7,102 nt of DNA from an uncultured Clostridium sp. (GTDB taxonomy: Bacteria; Bacillota; Clostridia; TANB77; CAG-508): contig CANEFU010000061.1 in NCBI GenBank assembly GCA_947426875.1, positions 1 to 7,102 on the forward strand, read 5' to 3'. Below, piece by piece: positions 1 to 5,883 of this stretch (positions are counted from its first letter, which is position 1; the number at the start of each line of letters is the position of its first letter). Below the pieces are notes generated by a model, which was not told the DNA's origin, made no database searches, and saw only the letters and a list, made by a program, of their open reading frames with translations. The position numbers were made by a program, and so were the translations under genes.

Positions 1-1
1 T

Positions 2-397
2 GTGTATGGAATTGTAATATCTATTATGTATATGGTATATCTATGCATAGTAGAGCAAGCTAATATATATAGATATGGTATATATTTAATTTTTTACATA
101 ATTGTTCTGGGATTAGACACTATAACTTTAAAGCGATATGCCAAAAACAGTTATGTAACAGGAATTTTATTAATGATTATTACCATGGTGGTTTTTACAG
201 GAAAATATATAACAATAAATGCTATCATAGCAACACTTTTAGGAATTTTCTTCTATTTATTAATCCATAAAATAAAGGAAAGAAAGAAGAAAAGAAAAAA
301 ATCAGACCAGCAACTGGAAGATAAAATTAGTATTGGATTTTTCCTAGGAGTTTTCAATATTATGATGCTACTATTAGTATTATATATTTGTCAATAG
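2..397 (+). CDS. Probable A24-type prepilin peptidase, C-terminal part (truncated by window edge)
   Basis: Seen: the frame is open from the first bases, so the N-terminus lies outside the window; the GTG at base 2 is probably not the start. The 131 visible residues are very hydrophobic, with about four membrane segments (roughly 1-17, 24-38, 52-90 as two, 109-130) and a basic cytoplasmic stretch at 90-100 (KIKERKKKRKK). Asp39 (GLDTITLK) and Asp107 (LEDKISIGFFLG) are 68 residues apart. Known: A24 aspartyl peptidases such as PilD/TcpJ use two membrane-proximal aspartates about 64 residues apart, the second in a GxGD motif followed by K and a G-x-F-L-G-like helix. Inferred: this is the enzyme that cleaves and N-methylates the prepilins encoded directly downstream. 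Odd: the GxG before Asp107 is missing and the tail after it is short, so it may be divergent or inactive. It could instead be another pilus membrane protein. It ends in TAG, 12 bases before the next gene. Confidence 0.5.
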   Translation: MYGIVISIMYMVYLCIVEQANIYRYGIYLIFYIIVLGLDTITLKRYAKNSYVTGILLMIITMVVFTGKYITINAIIATLLGIFFYLLIHKIKERKKKRKKSDQQLEDKISIGFFLGVFNIMMLLLVLYICQ

Positions 398-409
398 AAA
401 GGATAGAAT

Positions 410-823
410 ATGAAGATTAAAAGTGAGAAGGGATATACAGGCGTTGATATAGCCATATCAATTGTTGTACTTTTTATATTTGTATCACTCATTGCTATTT
501 TATCTTATAATTTTAACAGTTCTGCTAAAGAAATGGAACTAAAATCAGAAGCGATAGCAATAGCGATAGATGAGATAGAAGCCATAAAAAATATAGATTT
601 TGACGAAGTAAAAGACTTACGAAATAAAGCGCAATATATAACAACTCAAGAAGTAGCAGGAAAACAAGGATTTTATAAAACCGTTATGATTGAGGATTAT
701 GCTGACAATAATCCAGATATAACACCAGGATTAGTCAAAAAAGTAACCGTGCTAATTCAATATATGTTTAAAGGAAAAGAACAGACCATAGAACTCTCTA
801 CGATATTATCGAAAGAGGGCTAA
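410..823 (+). CDS. Type IV prepilin-like protein (minor pilin, PilV-like)
   Basis: A 137-residue protein with a class III signal: a short charged leader (MKIKSEKG, cleavage expected after Gly8) followed by a hydrophobic helix at about residues 12-32, with a soluble tail. After the helix an amphipathic stretch (about 38-60, ending in IDEIEAIKNIDF) continues the long pilin N-terminal helix, and the rest is a small polar head. The layout matches minor pilins of Gram-positive type IV pilus clusters. The ATG at 410 is chosen because AAAGGA (398-403) precedes it with a 6-base spacer and because it places the leader correctly. Odd: position +5 of the mature protein is Asp13 rather than the usual Glu, and +1 is Tyr9 rather than Phe. 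It should be cleaved by the prepilin peptidase and be added to, or start, the pilus at PilC. The exact pilin subtype cannot be told from sequence alone. Confidence 0.8.
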   Translation: MKIKSEKGYTGVDIAISIVVLFIFVSLIAILSYNFNSSAKEMELKSEAIAIAIDEIEAIKNIDFDEVKDLRNKAQYITTQEVAGKQGFYKTVMIEDYADNNPDITPGLVKKVTVLIQYMFKGKEQTIELSTILSKEG

Positions 824-854
824 GTTAGAACCTTCTAGAAAGGAAAGAGAAATC

Positions 855-1277
855 ATGAAATCAGAAAAAGGTGTAACACTCATTTCTTTAACAGTATACA
901 TTATTGTTATGGTAATTGTAATAGCAATGGTATCTGTTGTTAGTACGTATTTCTATAACAATACGCGTTCTGCATCAGATGCTATTACGCCAACAACAGA
1001 ATATACTAAATTTAATAGTTTTTTTTCAGAAGAGGTAAACCATAGAAATATTAAAGTAGTGGAATGCAAAACGGATTATATTGTATTTGATAATGGGGTC
1101 CAGTACACTTTTATTCCAGAAAATAAAGGAATTTATAAAAATAAAGTAAAAATTGCAAGTGAAGTAGAAAGTTGTAATTTTCAATATACTGTTAGTAATG
1201 GAAAAGAGGTAGTAAAGGTAAATTTAAAAATAGGAGAAGATTACCAAAAAGAAGTAACCTATACTTTGAAAAAATAG
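855..1277 (+). CDS. Type IV prepilin-like protein (minor pilin or pseudopilin)
   Basis: A 140-residue protein with a very short leader (MKSEKG, cleavage expected after Gly6), then VTLISLTVYIIVMVIVIAMV, a membrane helix over about residues 7-32, and a beta-rich polar domain with two cysteines (Cys71, Cys107) that could form a disulphide outside the cell. This is the usual shape of type IV pilus minor pilins or type II secretion pseudopilins. AGGAAAG (841-847) lies 7 bases before the ATG and supports this start. Odd: the +5 residue is Ser11, not Glu. A missing Glu5 is known for tip-type pseudopilins of the GspK kind, so a tip or initiation role is possible, but this is inference. The gene ends in TAG followed at once by TAA. 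It sits 31 bases after the preceding pilin gene and very likely shares its transcript. Confidence 0.8.
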   Translation: MKSEKGVTLISLTVYIIVMVIVIAMVSVVSTYFYNNTRSASDAITPTTEYTKFNSFFSEEVNHRNIKVVECKTDYIVFDNGVQYTFIPENKGIYKNKVKIASEVESCNFQYTVSNGKEVVKVNLKIGEDYQKEVTYTLKK

Positions 1278-1326
1278 TAAATTCAGGTAATTTAATAAAA
1301 AGCAACAAAAAGCAAAAAAACTATAG

Positions 1327-1332
1327 TATAAT
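1327..1332 (+). promoter_or_regulatory. Possible -10 box before pilB
   Basis: A perfect TATAAT lies 62 bases before the pilB start, in the largest gap inside the pilus cluster. No good -35 hexamer is found 16-18 bases upstream, where the sequence is A-rich (AACAAA-like), so the call is weak. If real, pilB, pilT and pilC could be transcribed separately from the pilin genes. In DNA this AT-rich a chance TATAAT is common. Confidence 0.25.
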
Positions 1333-1359
1333 AAAATAGAGTGATTACGAAAGAAGGGA

Positions 1360-1379
1360 GTTTGAAAATATTTTCAAAC
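1360..1379. promoter_or_regulatory. Perfect 20-bp palindrome next to the pilB ribosome binding site
   Basis: GTTTGAAAATATTTTCAAAC reads the same on both strands with no mismatch. One base separates it from the ribosome binding site GGAAGGAG (1381-1388), which lies 5 bases before the pilB ATG. As DNA it could be the site of a dimeric regulator; as RNA it could fold into an 8-bp stem with an ATAT loop that stacks against the ribosome binding site. It lies downstream of the possible -10 box at 1327, so a bound protein would act as a roadblock or block translation. It lacks a trailing T-run, so it is not an intrinsic terminator. The palindrome is seen directly; any function is inference. Confidence 0.5.
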
Positions 1380-1393
1380 AGGAAGGAGTAAAA

Positions 1394-3031
1394 ATGGATA
1401 CTAGAAAAAGACAACCAATAGGGGTTGAATTAGTAAAAAGAGGAATTGTAAAAGAAAAAGATATTGAAAATGCATTACAATATCAAAGAGAGCATCCAAG
1501 TAAAAAATTAGGTGATATTTTATATATATTAAATGTATGCGAACCGAACAAATTAATCGAAGCAATAGGAGATATTCTAGGGGAAAAAGGAATTTTATTA
1601 ACAGGAGAAAAAATAAAAGTAAAACTAACAGACTACTTTTCACTAGATGTTGCTCAAAAGAATAAAGTAGTTCCATTTGAAGTGGCTTCAGGGAAAATAA
1701 AAGTATGTTTTGCTAACAATGTAAATAACAAAAATATAAATACCGTAAAACTATTATTACTAAATAAAGGATTAGTAATGGATAGTTATATTACCTTTGA
1801 AAGTGATATTGATAAAATATTAAAATCAATGGAAGGGGAAGTAACGACAGATTTTGACGTTCCTACTGAAAATAATGATACGATTATTGGATTAGTCGAT
1901 AGTATCATTAAAACAGGAATGAAGAGAAGAGCCAGCGATATTCACATTGAACCAATGGCAGAAGAAGTAAGAGTAAGATATAGAATCGATGGTGAATTAT
2001 TTACAGCCGCTAAAATCAAAAAGGAAAAACAACAACAAATAATAGGAAGATTAAAAGCCATTTCTAACATGCACCAAGAAAAACAAGAAGCACAAGATGG
2101 TAGAATTTTGCTATATGAAGATTATAATATTCGTGTATCTTCTCAACCAAATGTATATGGTGAAAAATTTGTTTTAAGACTATTAAAGAAAAATGCCAAC
2201 ATAAAAAATATATTTGATTTAGGATTTCCAGGAACCGAAGAAGAATTAAGAAATAGTATTCATAAGAAAAATAGTATTACCATTATAGCAGCACCAACAG
2301 GAGAAGGAAAAACAACCACCTTATATAGTATTATGGATTACTTAAATAGACCAGAAATTAATATAACAACAATTGAGGACCCAGTAGAAATACGAATTCC
2401 AGGATTAAATCAAATTGAGATAGACAATAAATCTTCCTTTTCAAGCTCACTAAGAACCGTATTAAGACAAGACCCAGACATTATTCTAGTAGGAGAAATA
2501 AGAGATACAGAAACAGGAGAAATAGCCATTCAAGCAGGACAAACAGGACATTATGTATTGTCTACAATCCACACAATAGACAGTATAGAAGTTATTACAA
2601 GATTAAGAAAAATGGGATTATCGGATTATGATATTTCCAGTACATTAGCAACTACCATATCACAAAGATTAGTGAGAAAAATATGTCCTAAATGTAGAAA
2701 AGAAAGAAAATACAATGATATAGAAAAGAAGATAATAACAGATATAGGAGAAAAATATAATGTTAAATTTGATATGAGTGGGACAACCTATGATGCACCA
2801 GGATGTAAATATTGTAATAATACAGGTTATTATGACCGAATAGGAACATTCGAGGTATTAAATTTGACAGATGAAATCAAAGAAGCAATTATGCTAGGAA
2901 AATCAAGCTTAGAGATTAGAAATATAGCTTTACAACAAGGATATAGACCATTAGTAGTAGATGGTATTCAAAAAGTGATAAAAGGATATACCACTTTAGA
3001 AGAGCTAAATAAAAAACTATTAATTTTTTAA
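1394..3031 (+). CDS. pilB: PilB-type type IV pilus assembly (extension) ATPase
   Basis: A 545-residue member of the GspE/PilB family of cytoplasmic hexameric ATPases that drive pilin insertion through PilC. The N-terminal part (about 5-150) looks like the MshEN/T2SSE_N region: VELVKRGIVKEKDIENAL, then a fold ending near FESDIDKIL. The catalytic part shows RRASDIHIEP, Walker A with Lys306 (APTGEGKTTT, 300-309), the Asp box (IEDPVE, 327-332), Walker B (DIILVGEIRD, 362-371, Glu368) and the His box (TGHYVLSTIHT, 384-394). Two CxxC pairs (Cys431/434 and Cys471/474) form the tetracysteine zinc site that marks PilB/GspE and is absent from PilT. The length is normal for the family. GGAAGGAG 5 bases upstream fixes the ATG. 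Odd: the first glycine of Walker A is Ala300. pilT follows after 21 bases. Confidence 0.96.
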   Translation: MDTRKRQPIGVELVKRGIVKEKDIENALQYQREHPSKKLGDILYILNVCEPNKLIEAIGDILGEKGILLTGEKIKVKLTDYFSLDVAQKNKVVPFEVASGKIKVCFANNVNNKNINTVKLLLLNKGLVMDSYITFESDIDKILKSMEGEVTTDFDVPTENNDTIIGLVDSIIKTGMKRRASDIHIEPMAEEVRVRYRIDGELFTAAKIKKEKQQQIIGRLKAISNMHQEKQEAQDGRILLYEDYNIRVSSQPNVYGEKFVLRLLKKNANIKNIFDLGFPGTEEELRNSIHKKNSITIIAAPTGEGKTTTLYSIMDYLNRPEINITTIEDPVEIRIPGLNQIEIDNKSSFSSSLRTVLRQDPDIILVGEIRDTETGEIAIQAGQTGHYVLSTIHTIDSIEVITRLRKMGLSDYDISSTLATTISQRLVRKICPKCRKERKYNDIEKKIITDIGEKYNVKFDMSGTTYDAPGCKYCNNTGYYDRIGTFEVLNLTDEIKEAIMLGKSSLEIRNIALQQGYRPLVVDGIQKVIKGYTTLEELNKKLLIF

Positions 3032-3052
3032 TAGAAAACAAAGGAGGATATT

Positions 3053-4150
3053 ATGAATCTAGATAAAATATTAGATGAAGCTATAAAATTAGATGCTTCT
3101 GACGTGCATTTAATCTGTGATAATAAACCAATGCTTAGAATTGCAAGAACATTAACACCTGTACCAAACAGCAAAATTTTGACGCCAGATGATATGTCAG
3201 AATTATACGATTATTTAGTAAAAGGAAATGTAGATAAAGATGAGGTATTTAACAGTACTAGAAAATTAGATATGTCTTATGAATATAAAGACATTCGTTT
3301 AAGGGTTAATATTTCTCTATCAGATGATATTCCAACTTGTACGCTAAGATTGATTAAAAATGAGTTGCCATCTTATGAATCATTAGGTGTACCAGATATT
3401 GTAAGAAGAATGACTTATCAACCACAAGGATTAATTCTAGTTACTGGAAAAACGAACTCAGGAAAAAGTACAACCTTAAATGCTTTAATTAATCATATTA
3501 ATGAAAATCAAAACAAGAAAATCTTAACTTTAGAAAACCCAGTAGAATATAAACATCATTCTAAAAAGTCACTAATCGTACAAAAAGAAGTAGGAAAAGG
3601 AAGAGATAGTTTAACTTTTAGTGATGGTGTAAAAAATACAGTCAGAGAGGATTGCGATATCTTAGTAATAGGGGAGATTCGTGATAAAGTGACAATGGAA
3701 GCTGCTATTGAAATGGCAGAGTCAGGACACTTAGTAATTGGAACCTTACACACAAAATCTTGTGCAGAAACCATAGATAGAATGATAAACTTCTATGAAG
3801 TAAGAGACCAAGCAAGTGTAAAATACTTATTGTCTGCTTTATTAAAATTGGTAGTATCACAAAGATTATTGCCAGGAACAAATGGTAAGTTAGTTTTAGT
3901 ACCAGAAGTTATGGTGGTAGATAATCTAGTGGCTGGAATTATACGTAAAGAAAAATTAAGTGTATCGGAAATAGAAGATGCGATACAAAGTAGCTCAGAT
4001 AAAGGAAGTATTGGATTAATCAATTCTCTAGCAGAGCTTTTTGTACAAGATAAAATTACATTAGACTTAGCCAAAGCACAAATCGAGGAGAAAAACTTGG
4101 AAGTGCTAAATAGAACTATTATGCAGTTAAAAATAAAGCGTGATAAATAA
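3053..4150 (+). CDS. pilT: PilT-type type IV pilus retraction ATPase
   Basis: A 365-residue ATPase with the short N-terminal PAS-like region of PilT (LDEAIKLDASDVHLICDNKP) and no MshEN domain or zinc cysteines, which separates it from PilB next door. Motifs: Walker A (GKTNSGKSTT, 132-141, Lys138), Asp-box position (LENPVEY, 160-166), Walker B (DILVIGEIRD, 202-211, Glu208) and His box (SGHLVIGTLHT, 224-234). QRLLPG and VAGIIRKEK in the C-terminal part match where PilT has QRL and the AIRNLIRE motif. PilT hexamers pull pilins back into the membrane and power twitching. Odd: Asn162 replaces the aspartate of the usual EDP, and Asn135 replaces a P-loop glycine, so ATP turnover or role may differ. 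The ribosome binding site AAGGAGG (3041-3047) sits 5 bases before the ATG. pilC starts 21 bases after the stop, with its own AGGAGG. Confidence 0.92.
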   Translation: MNLDKILDEAIKLDASDVHLICDNKPMLRIARTLTPVPNSKILTPDDMSELYDYLVKGNVDKDEVFNSTRKLDMSYEYKDIRLRVNISLSDDIPTCTLRLIKNELPSYESLGVPDIVRRMTYQPQGLILVTGKTNSGKSTTLNALINHINENQNKKILTLENPVEYKHHSKKSLIVQKEVGKGRDSLTFSDGVKNTVREDCDILVIGEIRDKVTMEAAIEMAESGHLVIGTLHTKSCAETIDRMINFYEVRDQASVKYLLSALLKLVVSQRLLPGTNGKLVLVPEVMVVDNLVAGIIRKEKLSVSEIEDAIQSSSDKGSIGLINSLAELFVQDKITLDLAKAQIEEKNLEVLNRTIMQLKIKRDK

Positions 4151-4170
4151 GAAGTGAGGAGGGAAGCTAA

Positions 4171-5517
4171 ATGCCCACATATATGTATAGAGCTGTAACG
4201 AAGACAGGTGTTGTTGTAAGAAATAAGGTAGAAGCAGATAGTAGACAAAATTTGATAAAGACCTTAAAAAGAGGTAATTTGCTACCAATAGCCATCGAAC
4301 AAGTTTCTTACCGTTCTGCTAAAACACAAAAGAAACAAAAGAAAAATGTTACAGATATACAAGAAATCATGAAAAACGTAAATACTACACAACTAGGAAA
4401 TAAAAGAAAGACATTAAGTACGAAAGAAAAAATCAATCTATACTTTGCTAAAACAGAGAAGATAACACAAAGAGATTTAGTCGTATTTACACAAAACTTT
4501 TATCTATTAAAAAAGGCAAACTTTAATAATATACATGCTTTAGACACCATTATACAAAGTACCGAGAACCTATCTTTTCGTGGTGTTCTAGAGGATATAC
4601 TAGCAGGTGTAGAAGCTGGCGAAAACATGTATACAACGATGGAATATTATTCTAATATATTTCCTTATATCTATATTAATATGATAAAAGTAGGAGAGTT
4701 ATCTGGTTCGTTAACCAACTCATTAGAGCAAGCAGTTAAATATTTAGACGAGACAGAAGCCTTAAATAGAAAATTGAGAGCTATCTTAATTCCGAACTTA
4801 ATACAATTTGCACTATTGATTGTCATGTTAGTAGTGGGAACATTATTTGCTATACCAGCGATTCAAAGTGTATTTGACGAATTAGGAACAAAAGACTCAT
4901 TGCCAGCGGTTACTTTATGGTTTGCTGATTTTATGAATAAGGCAATACAGTACTGGTATATTCCACTTGTTATTCTAATAGGAATAGCAGCAGCCATCAT
5001 CTTTTATATTAGAACACCAAAAGGAAAATACAATTTCGATTACTTCAAATATAGAATGCCAATCTTTGGAGAATTAATATTTGCCTTAGACTTTTCAAGA
5101 CTTATGAAAGCCATGTTATTAAATTTAAAAAATGGAATGAGAATACAAGACTCAATTGAAGTAAGTAAAAGTGTAGTGAAAAATTATGTTATGCTATCTA
5201 TGATAGAAACGTCTATCAATAATATTTTAATCGGTTCTTCTTGGATAGAACCATTTGAAAAATCAGGTTTAGCGAAACCAATGATAACAGAAATGTTAAA
5301 AATAGGAATGCAAACAGACCTAACAGAAATGATGGAAAAATTAGTAGAATATATGCAAATTGATATAGACAATATCATGAATAAGATAATGAAAGCTTTA
5401 CCACAAATTGTATATGCAATCGTAGGAGCGGTATTAATCTTCTTCGTATTAGTAGTATTAGTACCATGTGTTCAAGTATATATGGGTAACTTCTTATTCT
5501 CAGCATATGGAGTATAA
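4171..5517 (+). CDS. pilC: PilC-type inner membrane platform protein of the type IV pilus
   Basis: A 448-residue GspF/PilC family protein, somewhat longer than the roughly 400 usual for PilC. It begins with the family's MPTYMYRAVTKTGVVV and has a basic, probably flexible linker (about 48-100). Two T2SSF repeats follow (about 102-230 and 304-435). In the first, VEAGENMYTTM and INMIKVGELSGSL match the conserved GxxL and GExSG positions; in the second, KIGMQTDLTEMMEKL is the diverged equivalent. Membrane helices are seen at about 205-231, 261-280 and 413-437, the standard three. The protein links the PilB and PilT motors to the growing pilus base. AGGAGG (4157-4162) with an 8-base spacer supports the ATG. 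The gene ends in tandem TAA TAA and is the last recognisable pilus gene here. pilM/N/O are not in the window; they may lie upstream. Confidence 0.95.
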   Translation: MPTYMYRAVTKTGVVVRNKVEADSRQNLIKTLKRGNLLPIAIEQVSYRSAKTQKKQKKNVTDIQEIMKNVNTTQLGNKRKTLSTKEKINLYFAKTEKITQRDLVVFTQNFYLLKKANFNNIHALDTIIQSTENLSFRGVLEDILAGVEAGENMYTTMEYYSNIFPYIYINMIKVGELSGSLTNSLEQAVKYLDETEALNRKLRAILIPNLIQFALLIVMLVVGTLFAIPAIQSVFDELGTKDSLPAVTLWFADFMNKAIQYWYIPLVILIGIAAAIIFYIRTPKGKYNFDYFKYRMPIFGELIFALDFSRLMKAMLLNLKNGMRIQDSIEVSKSVVKNYVMLSMIETSINNILIGSSWIEPFEKSGLAKPMITEMLKIGMQTDLTEMMEKLVEYMQIDIDNIMNKIMKALPQIVYAIVGAVLIFFVLVVLVPCVQVYMGNFLFSAYGV

Positions 5518-5524
5518 TAAAAAG

Positions 5525-5558
5525 TGTCGCATTGGGGACGTTTCTCTTGCGACATTTT
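5525..5558 (+). terminator. Probable terminator of the pilus operon, formed by the repeat element
   Basis: TGTCGC (5525-5530) pairs with GCGACA (5549-5554), and a TTTTT run follows at 5555-5559. It begins 7 bases after the tandem stop of pilC. The 18-base loop is larger than usual for an intrinsic terminator and is itself the repeat core ATTGGGGACGTTTCTCTT. The second hairpin at 5582-5599 and the long inverted repeat could help stop transcription. The position is right; efficiency is uncertain. Confidence 0.45.
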
Positions 5559-5617
5559 TGTCCTATTGGGGACGTTTCTCTTTGCACCTTTTTGTGCAAT
5601 CGGGGACACATCTTTAT
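5559..5617 (+). repeat. Left arm of 59-bp inverted repeat
   Basis: Starts TGTCCTATTGGGGACG and ends GGGGACACATCTTTAT. It matches the reverse complement of 5808-5866 at 57 of 59 positions; the differences are C5601 and G5602 opposite A5824 and T5823. In RNA the second is a G-U pair, leaving one true mismatch. Inside the arm TTGCAC (5582-5587) and GTGCAA (5594-5599) form a 6-bp hairpin with a CTTTTT loop. Confidence 0.93.
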
Positions 5618-5665
5618 GAAAATTTTATTATTATGTATTATTTTTATTTCATTCTTTAGTTTGTT

Positions 5666-5716
5666 TCATAGCCAAGAACGTCTAATAGAAATCAATCAAA
5701 ACCCTCATGGCTATGA
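5666..5716. repeat. 9-bp inverted repeat inside the element core
   Basis: TCATAGCCA (5666-5674) and TGGCTATGA (5708-5716) are perfect reverse complements separated by 33 bases. Together with the outer 59-bp arms they would make a nested stem-loop if the element is transcribed. No function is evident, and a 9-bp match in AT-rich DNA could be chance, though this one is GC-balanced. Confidence 0.4.
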
Positions 5717-5807
5717 GATTCCCTAATTGATGTTATAAGATATTCTATTGGCTATTATACGGCACATTCGTCATTTTATAAAAAGAATAAATAGCAACCG
5801 AATTAGT

Positions 5808-5866
5808 ATAAAGATGTGTCCCTAATTGCACAAAAAGGTGCAAAGAGAAACGTCCCCAATAGGACA
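5808..5866 (-). repeat. Right arm of 59-bp inverted repeat
   Basis: Reverse complement of the left arm with two differences. It carries the inverted copy of the 18-mer core at 5843-5860 and its own TTGCAC/GTGCAA hairpin. It ends directly before the ribosome binding site of the ROK frame (AAGGAAAGGG, 5866-5875) and 17 bases before its ATG, so any promoter the ROK gene once had close upstream was displaced or is now inside the element. Confidence 0.93.
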
Positions 5867-5883
5867 AGGAAAGGGTGAAGAAA

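Larger units (their letters stand above)
5525..5866. repeat. REP/MITE-like modular repeat element between pilC and the ROK gene
   Basis: This 342-bp stretch fills nearly all of the 366-bp gap. Its left end has units on an exact 34-base period: the 18-mer ATTGGGGACGTTTCTCTT at 5531-5548 and again at 5565-5582, then a diverged copy (ATCGGGGACACATCTTTA) at 5599-5616. The same 18-mer occurs inverted at 5843-5860. A 59-bp inverted repeat joins the two ends around about 190 bp of AT-rich DNA with no transposase. No target-site duplication was recognised. Known: short palindromic repeats with a conserved GGGG-type start are mobilised in trans by Y1 (RAYT) transposases, and MITEs by full transposons. 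Inferred: a non-autonomous element of one of these kinds, landed in an intergenic gap. From memory, similar GGGGACGTTTCTC repeats are scattered in Firmicute genomes; this was not checked. Confidence 0.75.

Noticed and set aside
1401..1676. Minus-strand leucine/phenylalanine-rich frame opposite pilB
   Set aside because: The composition is the complement of a lysine-rich coding strand; a shadow of pilB.
3793..4248. Minus-strand 151-codon frame opposite pilT and pilC
   Set aside because: It is antisense to well-conserved pilT sequence and spans the pilT-pilC junction; no motif or ribosome binding site.
5525..5617. CRISPR-like array because of the 34-base period
   Set aside because: Only two full units and one diverged unit exist; the 16-base variable parts are related to each other and palindromic, not spacers, and no cas gene is nearby.
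5468..5726. Plus-strand frames through the repeat element reading SYWGRFSLHLFVQ
   Set aside because: They are translations of the repeat units; the same peptide appears on the opposite strand because of the inverted repeat. They overlap pilC and have no ribosome binding site.
5727..5780. Possible ROK promoter (TTGATG and TATTAT, TTTATAAA)
   Set aside because: The TTGATG to TATTAT spacing is 20 bases, too long; no well-spaced pair of hexamers is found in the element core.
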